Below are positions 33,722 to 44,577 of a DNA stretch of 64,000 nt, piece after piece. Within the stretch, counting starts at the first letter, position 1. Every line of letters begins with the position of its first letter. Under the pieces are notes generated by a model that worked only from the letters and a program-made list of their open reading frames with translations, had not been told where the DNA came from and searched no databases. The position numbers were made by a program, and so were the translations under genes. The stretch comes from Maritimibacter fusiformis (lineage in GTDB: Bacteria; Pseudomonadota; Alphaproteobacteria; Rhodobacterales; Rhodobacteraceae), in the NCBI RefSeq assembly GCF_008086115.1, contig NZ_VSIY01000001.1:1-64000 (forward strand), read 5' to 3'.

Positions 33722-34771
33722 ATGGCGAACTATGGTCAGCGACGGTTTGGGTTGGAACTCAAGCAATTCATCCTCAACATCGAGGATACTTGGTGGGAGC
33801 CATCACCAGACAGAGACTTCGCTTGGAATGCTTTCCAGATCGGTAAGTGGATCACCCAGCACGAAGAGGAAAACAGTCGTTCCGGGGGCGGACACCAGAA
33901 GGAATCGCAACGCTACAGTATTCTGGCGAAGGAAGCTTTCAGAGTGCTCGGCACGCTATGGGTCGATCATCAGGTCTTGCCTGAGCCTGAATGGTTGTAC
34001 GAGCTACTTGCCGATGCCCCTGGCAGTAACTTCGAGGCCAGCAGCGTCGCATTATTTCTCCGCGAGGAATGTCGTCAATTTCTCATCCGCAGACGGGATG
34101 GACAGAACCCCGATATACCGACTCTGGCCGATGGCGAGAGAAAACAAAGGCGTTATCGACGCCGACAAGACTTACCCGATCCAGAAAAACCAGCGTGGGC
34201 AACAGTGAACAGGAATCCACCCAAGAAAGTCCAAATACCGTGTCGGGTTACGCCTGAGATTAGAGCCTTGATTGGCAACGCAGCGGATGACGAGGGCATT
34301 AGTCAAGCGCGGTGGCTCGAAGAGGCAATCGCCGAAAAGCTCAAATCCCAAGGCTATAACGTTTCGCTTGCAGAGCGAAAAGAAGTAGTAACGGAACAGC
34401 CAGCCAAGAAACCAAAGCGCACCCAAAGACGTGCCATACCACTGCCTGACGCAAGCCCTGGCATTGCGGCGAACCGCGCAGATAAGGCCACAACCTTTCG
34501 CATGGGTGAAAGCTTGGCAGCACAGATCGACAAAGCGCGCGGTGAAGAGCTTGACCGCTCGGCATGGATGAACCGTGCGATCCAAAGCTTTATGAAGGAC
34601 AAGGGCAAGCTTCCGAAGCCTGACAACGTGCGTGATACCATGTCTGAACCCGTCTCCCTGCGCTTTGACAAAGATTTTTTTCCAAAAGTTGAAGCTGCTG
34701 CGTCCGCATCAGGACTGACAAATTCTGAGTGGTTTCGCCGTGTGGCGCGCTGGTATCTCGAACAAAATTAA
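33722..34771 (+). CDS. Protein with three tandem RHH-like domains
   Basis: 349 residues of unknown family. The N-terminal 150 residues are unrecognised (FILNIEDTWWEPSPDRDFAW). Then come three similar strand-helix-helix units: about 171-205 (VQIPCRVTPEIRALIGNAAD ... ARWLEEAIAEKL), about 258-295 (ATTFRMGESLAAQIDKARGE ... SAWMNRAIQSFM), and about 310-348 (VSLRFDKDFFPKVEAAASAS ... NSEWFRRVARWYL). Linkers are basic and proline-rich. RHH domains normally work as dimers, so three in one chain is unusual. It sits between repeated GATATCAC motifs, suggesting autoregulation, and ahead of the coupling-protein genes, so it may regulate transfer or act as a relaxosome accessory protein. Function unproven. 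Confidence 0.7.
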   Translation: MANYGQRRFGLELKQFILNIEDTWWEPSPDRDFAWNAFQIGKWITQHEEENSRSGGGHQKESQRYSILAKEAFRVLGTLWVDHQVLPEPEWLYELLADAPGSNFEASSVALFLREECRQFLIRRRDGQNPDIPTLADGERKQRRYRRRQDLPDPEKPAWATVNRNPPKKVQIPCRVTPEIRALIGNAADDEGISQARWLEEAIAEKLKSQGYNVSLAERKEVVTEQPAKKPKRTQRRAIPLPDASPGIAANRADKATTFRMGESLAAQIDKARGEELDRSAWMNRAIQSFMKDKGKLPKPDNVRDTMSEPVSLRFDKDFFPKVEAAASASGLTNSEWFRRVARWYLEQN

Positions 34772-34788
34772 CTTCTTACGCCTGCGCC

Positions 34789-34886
34789 GTAGTACGTTTC
34801 TACAATAGTGATATCACAACACTGGCAAACTTAGCCATTTGGCGGAAGGCGTGTGGTTTGTAGTACGCTCTTGAAGTCGATATCAC
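34789..34886. promoter_or_regulatory. Two further GTAGTACG-N-GATATCAC repeats
   Basis: GTAGTACG at 34789 with the perfect palindrome GTGATATCAC at 34808-34817, and GTAGTACG at 34860 with GATATCAC at 34879-34886. The spacing of 19-21 bases between the two half motifs is kept. They lie between the triple-RHH gene and the membrane protein/coupling protein genes and match the motif at 33647. Confidence 0.55.
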
Positions 34887-35047
34887 CTTCCCTATCTCGG
34901 TTGGGCGAAGGGGGACAGCCCCCCTCGCAGACCAGCCGGAGGCAACGCTCTCCAAACAGACCCAAAGACCAAACCCGCCGAAACTATGCGTTTCGGCGAT
35001 CGCCCAAACTCGCCCTCAAGAGGCCCAAACAGAAGGACTTTAGAACC

Positions 35048-35350
35048 ATGTATCCTAACCCCGGCCAATACGGTCCACGCGGCCCCCAAGGCCCCATGGA
35101 CGATATCAAAGGAGGGTTTGCGACCACGGCGGCAGCCATGGTGGCTATCCTTCTCGGCTCCCCGTTCAACGCAGTGACAGCACCGTATGTCATCGCAATG
35201 GCGGAGCGCAGCTATTCCCCTGAGGTCGTCGACCTCATCGGAATTGCCTGGATGATCTTGGCGTACCCGTTCGTGTTCTTTGCGGCACGGGCGAGCATCC
35301 TCGCGGCACTCACTGCGGCAGGTGTCTATATCGCCTACCGCTTCATCTGA
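35048..35350 (+). CDS. Small two-helix membrane protein (100 aa)
   Basis: Starts MYPNPGQYGPRGPQGPMDDI at 35048; a longer frame from 34853 has an arginine-rich extension without similarity. Two to three hydrophobic stretches follow (GFATTAAAMVAILLGSPFNA and VVDLIGIAWMILAYPFVFF, then ILAALTAAGVYIAYRF). It is followed by a second small membrane protein and the coupling protein. TraG-like proteins normally carry N-terminal membrane helices, which the coupling protein here lacks, so these genes may supply them. That is inference. Confidence 0.65.
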   Translation: MYPNPGQYGPRGPQGPMDDIKGGFATTAAAMVAILLGSPFNAVTAPYVIAMAERSYSPEVVDLIGIAWMILAYPFVFFAARASILAALTAAGVYIAYRFI

Positions 35351-35382
35351 CCCCCCACAACTCATCACACAAAGGAACAGCT

Positions 35383-35610
35383 ATGTTTAATCGCGCACCC
35401 AAGAAAATCACCAATCCCAAAGCCGAAATGGCACAAAGTGCCCTCTATATCATCGGCGTAGTTTTCGGTTTCGCTGCCTTCGGCGCACTTACCAGCGGTG
35501 AGTTCCTCGGCATTTTGATCTGTGGAGGTATCTCCATTGGAGCAATCCGGTGGGGGGCATCCATCAAGACAACCTGGGAAGCGGACGGTCAGGTCACCCG
35601 CTACAGGTGA
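35383..35610 (+). CDS. Small membrane protein (75 aa) before the coupling protein
   Basis: Ribosome site AAAGGAACAGCT, start at 35383. A basic N-terminus (MFNRAPKKITNPKAEM) precedes two transmembrane helices (ALYIIGVVFGFAAFGALTSG and FLGILICGGISIGAIRWG), with a polar C-terminus. Unknown family. It is co-oriented with the adjacent membrane gene and the VirD4-like gene, so probably part of the transfer module. Confidence 0.65.
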   Translation: MFNRAPKKITNPKAEMAQSALYIIGVVFGFAAFGALTSGEFLGILICGGISIGAIRWGASIKTTWEADGQVTRYR

Positions 35611-35621
35611 AAGTAGTTCAT

Positions 35622-35655
35622 GGCGATCCCACTACGGTGGGATCGCCCGCGCGCG
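35622..35655 (+). terminator. Perfect stem-loop between the membrane protein and coupling protein genes
   Basis: GGCGATCCCAC, loop TACG, GTGGGATCGCC: an 11-bp stem with a tetraloop, then a GC run and TTTT at 35657. It could be an attenuating terminator or an mRNA-processing hairpin lowering expression of the coupling protein. Confidence 0.6.
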
Positions 35656-35723
35656 CTTTTCCCGCAAATTGAGAAGAGCTGTGCCCTCGGTTCCACTCAA
35701 AGCTATGCAGAAAGGATTTTGCC

Positions 35724-37367
35724 ATGAACCCTCATGAAAGTCCCTACGGCTCGGCGCGTTTCGCCGATGATCTTGAGGTCCTGCGCGCCTTTCGTGATCG
35801 GGGCGGTGTTCCGTTCGGCTTCTATAACAGGCGCAAGCTCTTCCACGCAAAACAGGCGGGCATGCTGCTGATCGGCGGCGCTGGCTCGGGCAAGTTCACA
35901 ACCGTGCTTGCACATGTGATGGATGCACCTGGCCGGAAGACGGAGCCGCCGCGCTACGCGTTCTTCGACCCGAAGCGCGAACTCCGCACCGTGCTTGAGC
36001 CCTATTTTGCGCACATCAAGGCGGCGGTCTTCGAAATCAATACCCATGGCACGCTCGGTTTTTACGGCAATCGAGTCTCGCTGTTCCCGCATTTGACGCC
36101 CGATAGCCTTCGCTTGGTCGGCGATAGCCGCCGCGCGGCGCGCACCTTTATTGCCGAAAGCGGCGGAGGCGATGCGCGGTTCTTCGAGCAAAAAGCTCAG
36201 AACTGGCTTGATCCGTTGATCCGCGGCCTCGTGCATCTGGATGGCGGCGTCTCGCCTTCTTCGCTGTACGAGCTCGTCGGCATGATCCGCTCCGCACCCG
36301 AAGCTTGGGCAGAAATCTCCACCCTTATGGCCGATCTGGGCGAGCCGGACCTGCGCGTCACTTTCGCTGAGATGCATACCATGGCTGAGGACGCCAGCCG
36401 TACCTACGAGTCCATCATGGCGGAGATCGCGAACGCGGTTGCCTTCATGAACGATCCGAGGCTTCAGGATACGTTCGTCAGCACTGCGCAGGCCGACTTC
36501 TCGCTCGAAGTGCTGTGTGAAGCCTCGGATCGGCCTGTTTTCGTGTTCTTCACCACGCCGCCGGAGATGACGCAGCAGAATGCGGCGCTGATCCGCCAGT
36601 TCTTTTCGACACTGCGCACGCTCAAACAGGCCAAGCCAAACGCCCCCACGCTGAACCTTGTCATCGATGAGGCCGCCCAACTAGGCGCGTTCCCTGAAAT
36701 TGCAGAATTCTACTCCATCGGGCGCGGCTTCGGACTTTGCCCTGTCTGCGTCTATCAAGACTTTGGCCAGATCAGGAAAAATCTCGGCCCCACAGGAGCC
36801 ATGACACTCTCGGCCAGCGCTGATCTCGAAATGTACCTGGGCGGGGGAATTTCAGACCTCGAAACGGCGCGGATGCTGAGCGCGAAACTTGGCAACCAAA
36901 CGCTGGAGCTGGAAGACCATCTCGTCCAGGAACGGGCGCAGCGCTCTCGCCGCGAGGCTTTATACGAAGCATTCTTCGGCAAAGGTAATCCCATGCGCAC
37001 GGGCGCAGCCCTGCGCGCGCTGGACTATGAGCAGCAGCACAAGCGCAAGATTTCCCGCCCGCTGCGCACGCCGGAAGAAATTTTGGGTATGCCCCAAAGC
37101 CAAGCGCTTGTCTCGGCGTCGGGCTACGGCATCCCGCCATTCTTCGCGGAGAAGACACCGTACTACCAGAACGCAACCTATACCGGACTCTACGGCCCCA
37201 ATCCTTACTTTGACCGGGACCTCAGCACCGTGAACGTGCCTGGCCGCATAGGCCGCAGGAAAACGCTGCGCGTCATCCGCGAGGCCGTACCCGCAAGCCA
37301 CGCCCACCTTCCTCAATACCAAAGCGGTGAATGGCATTTCATCGAAGGTCATCGCCCCAAGCCCTGA
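35724..37367 (+). CDS. VirD4/TraG-family type IV coupling protein, lacking the membrane domain
   Basis: 547 residues. The P-loop is GGAGSGKFT (51-59), followed by PRYAFFDPKRELRTVLEPY and FEINTHGTLGFYGNRVSLF. The Walker B region is TLNLVIDEAAQLGAFPEI, with the conserved VCVYQDFGQIRKNLG after it. It recruits the relaxase-DNA complex to a type IV secretion channel. No N-terminal transmembrane helices are present: the frame starts with a soluble GSARFADDLEVL stretch of the kind that normally follows them. The two small membrane proteins upstream may substitute. A lysine precedes phenylalanine in the P-loop (GKF rather than GKS/T), an unusual feature worth noting. Confidence 0.9.
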   Translation: MNPHESPYGSARFADDLEVLRAFRDRGGVPFGFYNRRKLFHAKQAGMLLIGGAGSGKFTTVLAHVMDAPGRKTEPPRYAFFDPKRELRTVLEPYFAHIKAAVFEINTHGTLGFYGNRVSLFPHLTPDSLRLVGDSRRAARTFIAESGGGDARFFEQKAQNWLDPLIRGLVHLDGGVSPSSLYELVGMIRSAPEAWAEISTLMADLGEPDLRVTFAEMHTMAEDASRTYESIMAEIANAVAFMNDPRLQDTFVSTAQADFSLEVLCEASDRPVFVFFTTPPEMTQQNAALIRQFFSTLRTLKQAKPNAPTLNLVIDEAAQLGAFPEIAEFYSIGRGFGLCPVCVYQDFGQIRKNLGPTGAMTLSASADLEMYLGGGISDLETARMLSAKLGNQTLELEDHLVQERAQRSRREALYEAFFGKGNPMRTGAALRALDYEQQHKRKISRPLRTPEEILGMPQSQALVSASGYGIPPFFAEKTPYYQNATYTGLYGPNPYFDRDLSTVNVPGRIGRRKTLRVIREAVPASHAHLPQYQSGEWHFIEGHRPKP

Positions 37368-37402
37368 ACTTATCAACCGCAACCAACCCAAAAGGCAACA
37401 TC

Positions 37403-37963
37403 ATGAAAAGGATCAACAAAAACTCCCCCGAAACCCGCAGAATTTGTGAAGACCGCATAAATTATGCTAAACTGAAAAAAGATGGAGCAATCGCGGCGTC
37501 CGAAGTCCGCACGGAAGAACAAGCTCCGGTTTCAGAGGTTTCACACGAACATGCGCATCCGCTGCACGCGGATGATGGCACGCGCGCGCCTGCATATCAC
37601 CAAGAGAAGGAGGATGCAGCGATGAATGAAAGCGAAACGAGAGTAACCGATACAGCAGAAACACAAGATCGGTTCTGGTTCGTACTGAATGTGGAAGAAC
37701 GCATTGCCAAGATCGACTATGCGTTGATCGGAGAAACGTTCAGCCACCTTAATATCTCTGCGGAGCAGGAACGGGAGATCATGACGACGCTCTACCTGCT
37801 GATGGCAGGCGTCGTTGACTTCGGGTTCGGCCTCGCGCCGTCACAGGAAGTCTGTGGAAAACTTGAGGCTTTCCACGAAGTGTGTGCCACCGATTCGCCA
37901 GATGTGGTAAGGTCAGACAAAGACACCCTGACCGAGACGTTCAACACTTGTGCGGCTGAATAA
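37403..37963 (+). CDS. Hypothetical protein between coupling protein and recombinase
   Basis: 186 residues from the ATG at 37403 (AAAAGG seven bases upstream, 35 bases after the coupling protein stop). The N-terminal 70 residues are polar and probably disordered; the C-terminal part (RFWFVLNVEERIAKIDYALI ... IMTTLYLLMAGVVDFGFGLA) is helical and hydrophobic in places. A very strong ribosome site (AAGGAGG at 37607) precedes an internal ATG at 37622, so a 113-residue form may be the main or second product. Function not recognised. Confidence 0.6.
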   Translation: MKRINKNSPETRRICEDRINYAKLKKDGAIAASEVRTEEQAPVSEVSHEHAHPLHADDGTRAPAYHQEKEDAAMNESETRVTDTAETQDRFWFVLNVEERIAKIDYALIGETFSHLNISAEQEREIMTTLYLLMAGVVDFGFGLAPSQEVCGKLEAFHEVCATDSPDVVRSDKDTLTETFNTCAAE

Positions 37964-37987
37964 CAGCACGCTGAAGAAAGAGGAGTC

Positions 37988-40735
<2,748 letters not shown>

Positions 40736-41105
40736 AGTTGCAGCGCCTTCGAGATGCCGTGCTTGACCGCACCGGCCTGGCCCGACAGCCCGCCGCCCTT
40801 GACGGTGGCCATCACGTCGAACTCGTTCTCGACACCGGCCACCTGGAACGGCTGGCGCAGGATCATCTGCAGCACCGGGCGGGCGAAATACTTGTCCATT
40901 TCCTTGCCGTTCACGGTGACCTTGCCGGAGCCCGGTTTGATCCAGACGCGGGCGACCGCATCCTTGCGCTTGCCTGTGGCATAGGACCGGCCCAGCGTAT
41001 CGCGGACAGGCTCGCGCGGGGCAAGGGTTTCGGTCACGACAGCCGCTTCGGTGCCTTCGACAACCGCGTTCAGCTCATCGAGCGATTTGATCTCTTCAGC
41101 CATGA

Positions 41106-41570
41106 TCAGCCCTCACGCGTGTTTTTCTTGTTCATCGATTTGACGTCGAGCACCACGGGCGACTGCGCCTCGTGGCCATGCTCGGCGCCGGCGTAGATGC
41201 GCAGGTTGGACATCTGCTTGCGCGCAAGCTTGTTGCCCGGCAGCATCCGCTTGATCGCCTTCTCGACCAGGCGCTCGGGATGGGCGCCTTCGAGGATCTC
41301 GCCAGCCGTGCGCGACTTGATGCCGCCCGGATAGCCGGTGTGCCAGTAATGCACCTTGTCGGTACGCTTCTTGCCGGTCAGCTGCACCTTGTCGGCATTG
41401 ATGACGATGACATTGTCACCGCAATCCATGTGCGGGGTATAGCCGGGCTTGTGCTTGCCACGCAGGCGCATGGCGACAATCGAGGCAAGACGGCCCAGAA
41501 CAACGCCCTCGGCGTCGATCAGGATCCACTTCTTCTCGATGTCTGCGGGGGTCGCAGAATAGGTTTTCAT
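41106..41570 (-). CDS. rplM: 50S ribosomal protein L13
   Basis: 154 residues starting [20 protein letters not shown]. Core motifs [20 protein letters not shown] and [15 protein letters not shown] are typical. The ATG at 41570 is chosen because upstream in-frame codons are not L13-like. It forms the standard rplM-rpsI operon. Confidence 0.99.
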   Translation of the reverse strand: MKTYSATPADIEKKWILIDAEGVVLGRLASIVAMRLRGKHKPGYTPHMDCGDNVIVINADKVQLTGKKRTDKVHYWHTGYPGGIKSRTAGEILEGAHPERLVEKAIKRMLPGNKLARKQMSNLRIYAGAEHGHEAQSPVVLDVKSMNKKNTREG

Positions 41571-41725
41571 GTCTTTCGGCCCTTGATGGGTTTGGGATGC
41601 GCCGGTTCTAGTGGTTTTGCGCGCCCCGTCAAGTGGCGAATGATCGTGAAAAACCTTGCAGAACAACACCTTAAGTTTTAGGTATCATTTTACCCCACGT
41701 TTTTCAGCGCCCCGGCCCGCCCCGC

Positions 41726-42691
41726 TCACTCCGGCCGGCAGATTTCGCCGCGCCAGATCGCCAACGCGGTGCGCAGCGTCAGCGCCACGACCACGATCAC
41801 CAGGATCACCAGAACCCAAAGCCCGATGTCACGGTGCGGCCCGGACCCCTCGAGCCGTCCGAACAGGAACGACGCCATCGACAGCGCCGCCAGGGGGAAA
41901 CTCAAGGCCCACCAGCTCAGCGCGAAGGGCAGCCGCGCGAGTTTCGGCAGTTGCACCACCACCAGCGCCGCGAAGATGTAGGCGGAATAGATCAACGTGC
42001 GGGCAAAGCCGTCGATCACCCCGTTCATCCCGACATAGGCGACAAAGGCGACCGAGGGCGGCGCGATCAGAATCACCATGGTCGGAAACAGCCGCCCCGG
42101 CATCGGGTCGTGGAACACCAGCCGGTTGATCACCATCGTCAACAGGATGCCCCAGAACATCATGCCGCCCGCAAAGAACAGCCACGAGATCTCGATGAAG
42201 CCCATGCGCGCACCGGCGATCGGCACGATCACGTTACCCACCGCCGGGATGAACCAGGCCGGCGACAGGTGCCCGACCTCGAAACTGCGATGGCTGATCC
42301 AGCCCGAGACAACGGCAATGGTCAGGATGCCCTGCCCGGCCACGCCGATCAGCCAGACCCACCCGGCAATCTCGGGCCGGCTTTCCAACAGCGCCACCGA
42401 CAGCAGCAGAAGCGAGATCGTCATGGTCGGAAAGAAGGCCAGCTTGACCGGGTGATGCCATTCCTCGATCACCGCGCCGGGATAGCGCAGCAGCTTGGCG
42501 AAGTAGACCAATGCGATCAGCCCGAAGGCCACCAGCGAGACCCAGAGCATCACGCCCGACGCCGCCGCGGCCACCGGGATGAACCGGCCCGCGGAATGGA
42601 GCGCCAGCGTCAGGCCGAGCAGGCCCATGACGATGGCGAAAAAGGTGACCGGGTAGTGTTTCAGCCGGCTGACCGGGGCATCGTTCATCAT
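41726..42691 (-). CDS. SLAC1/TehA-family anion channel or transporter
   Basis: 321 residues and about ten transmembrane helices. Family landmarks: YPVTFFAIVMGLLGLTLAL, FAKLLRYPGAVIEEWHHPVKLAFFPTMTIS, PAWFIPAVGNVIVP. Members conduct anions or export C4-dicarboxylates, sulfite or tellurite-related compounds; the substrate cannot be told from sequence. The start ATG at 42691 follows AAAGGACGA, with a second ATG directly after. Confidence 0.88.
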   Translation of the reverse strand: MMNDAPVSRLKHYPVTFFAIVMGLLGLTLALHSAGRFIPVAAAASGVMLWVSLVAFGLIALVYFAKLLRYPGAVIEEWHHPVKLAFFPTMTISLLLLSVALLESRPEIAGWVWLIGVAGQGILTIAVVSGWISHRSFEVGHLSPAWFIPAVGNVIVPIAGARMGFIEISWLFFAGGMMFWGILLTMVINRLVFHDPMPGRLFPTMVILIAPPSVAFVAYVGMNGVIDGFARTLIYSAYIFAALVVVQLPKLARLPFALSWWALSFPLAALSMASFLFGRLEGSGPHRDIGLWVLVILVIVVVALTLRTALAIWRGEICRPE

Positions 42692-42760
42692 TCGTCCTTT
42701 CGCGTGACGTTGCACGAGATTGCGTCGGGGGCGCAGGCCGGGTCAACGCGGCAGATGGTG

Positions 42761-43183
42761 TCAGCGCTCGGGCGGGATCGAATAGGTCATCGAGGCGCGC
42801 GCGACCGGCGCATCGTGGCCCTCGGAATAGATCATCACGTCGCCCACGGCCAGCACCTTGCCCAGCTTCAACAGCCGCGCCTCGGCGCGCAGGTTGGCGT
42901 GGGCGGCGGGCTTGCGCATGAAATCCACCGAACAGCTCGTCGTCACCGCCAGCGCCTTGGGGCCGATCATCGCGAGGATCGCAAGATAGATCGACACATC
43001 CGCCAGCGCGAACATCGCCGGGCCGGACACCGTGCCGCCGGGGCGCAGGTGCTTGTCCTGCACCAGCTTGCGCACGGTGATGCGCATCGGCGAGACATCG
43101 AGAATCTCGAAATCGTCCGCCACCTGCGGAAACGCCTCGTGGATGAAGGCGCGCAACTCGTCGAGCGTCATTTTCAGGCTCAT
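42761..43183 (-). CDS. PaaI-type hotdog thioesterase
   Basis: 140 residues. It shows RPGGTVSGPAMFALADVSIYLAI (hotdog helix with the conserved Gly and Asp of acyl-CoA thioesterases) and TTSCSVDFMRKPA. It likely hydrolyses an acyl-CoA or aryl-CoA. It is divergent from an enoyl-CoA hydratase 57 bases away, so a shared acyl-CoA degradation role is plausible. Confidence 0.88.
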   Translation of the reverse strand: MSLKMTLDELRAFIHEAFPQVADDFEILDVSPMRITVRKLVQDKHLRPGGTVSGPAMFALADVSIYLAILAMIGPKALAVTTSCSVDFMRKPAAHANLRAEARLLKLGKVLAVGDVMIYSEGHDAPVARASMTYSIPPER

Positions 43184-43240
43184 GCTTTTCCCTCCGGCCT
43201 CTCGCCCCTATCGTGGGCGACGACGATGCAGGAGGACAAG

Positions 43241-44035
43241 ATGGCAGACCCGATTCTGATCCGTGAGGACGCAGCGTCAATCGCGCGGCTCACACTGAAC
43301 AACCCCGGCGCGCTGAATGCGCTGTCCGACGAGATGCTGGCCGCATTGAAGGCCGAGTTCACCCGGATCGGCGAGGATGCGAACATCCGCGCGGTGGTGC
43401 TGGCGGGCAATGGCAAGGCGTTCTGCGCCGGGCACGATCTCAAGGAAATGCAGGCGGCGCGCGCGAACGCGGACAAGGGGCGGGCCTATTTCCTCGACCT
43501 CTTCACCCGCTGCGGCGAGGTCATGCAGATGATCCCCGCCCTGCCCCAGCCGGTGATCGCCGAGGTCCACGGCATCGCCACCGCAGCGGGCTGCCAACTG
43601 GTCGCCTCCTGCGACATGGCGGTGGCAGCCGAGGGCACCCGATTCGGCGTCAACGGCGTCAACATCGGCCTGTTCTGCTCGACCCCGATGGTGGCGCTCA
43701 GCCGCAACGTGCCGCGCAAACAGGCCTTCGAGATGCTGACCACCGGCGAATTCATCGACGCGGCGCGCGCCCGCGAGGTCGGGCTGGTCAACCGGGTGGT
43801 GGCGCATGAGGCGCTGACGGACGAGGCGATGGCGCTTGCCGGCGTGGTCGCCGCCAAGCTGACCGCGGCGGTCCGCATCGGCAAACGCGCCTTCTATGAG
43901 CAGGCCGAAATGGGGCTGGCCGAGGCCTATGACTATGCCGGCGAGGTGATGGCCGAGAACATGCTCTACCGCGACACCGCCGAGGGGGTGCAGGCGTTCA
44001 TCGAAAAGCGCAAACCGGACTGGGCGGACAGCTAG
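43241..44035 (+). CDS. Enoyl-CoA hydratase/isomerase family protein
   Basis: 264 residues of crotonase fold, starting MADPILIREDAASIARLTLN after GGAGGACAAG. The oxyanion hole segments are GKAFCAGHDLKEMQ and IATAAGCQLVASCDMAVA. The second catalytic glutamate normally found near the N-terminus of the active helix is replaced (VNGVNIGLFCSTP region), as in ECHDC3-like members, so true hydratase activity is uncertain. It ends four bases inside the convergent PIN gene. Confidence 0.88.
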   Translation: MADPILIREDAASIARLTLNNPGALNALSDEMLAALKAEFTRIGEDANIRAVVLAGNGKAFCAGHDLKEMQAARANADKGRAYFLDLFTRCGEVMQMIPALPQPVIAEVHGIATAAGCQLVASCDMAVAAEGTRFGVNGVNIGLFCSTPMVALSRNVPRKQAFEMLTTGEFIDAARAREVGLVNRVVAHEALTDEAMALAGVVAAKLTAAVRIGKRAFYEQAEMGLAEAYDYAGEVMAENMLYRDTAEGVQAFIEKRKPDWADS

Positions 44036-44577
44036 TCGGCCTCCAGCGCCTTGCCCAGACGCGGCAGGCGCGCCTTTTTCATCAGCTTTCGCATCGGCCA
44101 GGCCTCGCCCGAAAGCCGCTCGGCCTCGGCGCGCACCGCTTCTGCGACCTTGCGGACAGATTCCGGGTGGCTGTCGTAAAGCCTGCGCAGGAACAGGTCG
44201 GGCACGTCCCGCGCGATGCCTTCCTCGGTCAGGGTGTGACGGGGGAAATCGCTGGTGTTGAGCGTCAACAGGATATCGGCCGACCCGGCAATCGCGGCGG
44301 CCAGCACATGCACGTCGTTTTCATCCGGCAGCCACAGCCGCGCCAGATCGCCATCGCGCGGCGACACCGAGGCCCTGGGCCAACGTGCCTCAAGCACCGC
44401 GATCTCGCCGCGCGCCAGCGTTTCCTGCCCCGGCCCCAGCTTGGCCGCCGCGCGCGCCCATTCCTCGAGGATGCGCGCCGACCACAGCGGCTCGAACAGC
44501 CCTTCGGCGGCCACGCCCATCACCACTTCGCGCATCACCGTGGGATAGAGCACGCAGGCGTCCAGCAGCACCTTCAC
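44032..44577 (-). CDS. PIN-domain protein
   Basis: 181 residues from a GTG at 44577 that overlaps the preceding stop (GTGA). The PIN signature is VKVLLDACVLYPTVMRE with acidic Asp6, then DGDLARLWLPDENDVHVLAAA with further acidic residues and ADILLTLNTSDFP. It could be a metal-dependent RNase. It is not paired with a visible antitoxin and is coupled to an rRNA-methyltransferase-like gene, so a VapC-type toxin role is not supported. Confidence 0.82.
   Translation of the reverse strand: MKVLLDACVLYPTVMREVVMGVAAEGLFEPLWSARILEEWARAAAKLGPGQETLARGEIAVLEARWPRASVSPRDGDLARLWLPDENDVHVLAAAIAGSADILLTLNTSDFPRHTLTEEGIARDVPDLFLRRLYDSHPESVRKVAEAVRAEAERLSGEAWPMRKLMKKARLPRLGKALEAD

Noticed and set aside
41834-43240. 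N-terminal 469 codons fused in frame to the enoyl-CoA hydratase
   Set aside because: They are the antisense of the SLAC1 and thioesterase genes in high-GC DNA; the hydratase has its own ATG with GGAGGACAAG at 43241.
44032-44577. VapBC toxin-antitoxin locus
   Set aside because: Only the PIN protein is present; the coupled upstream gene is an rRNA methyltransferase, not an antitoxin.
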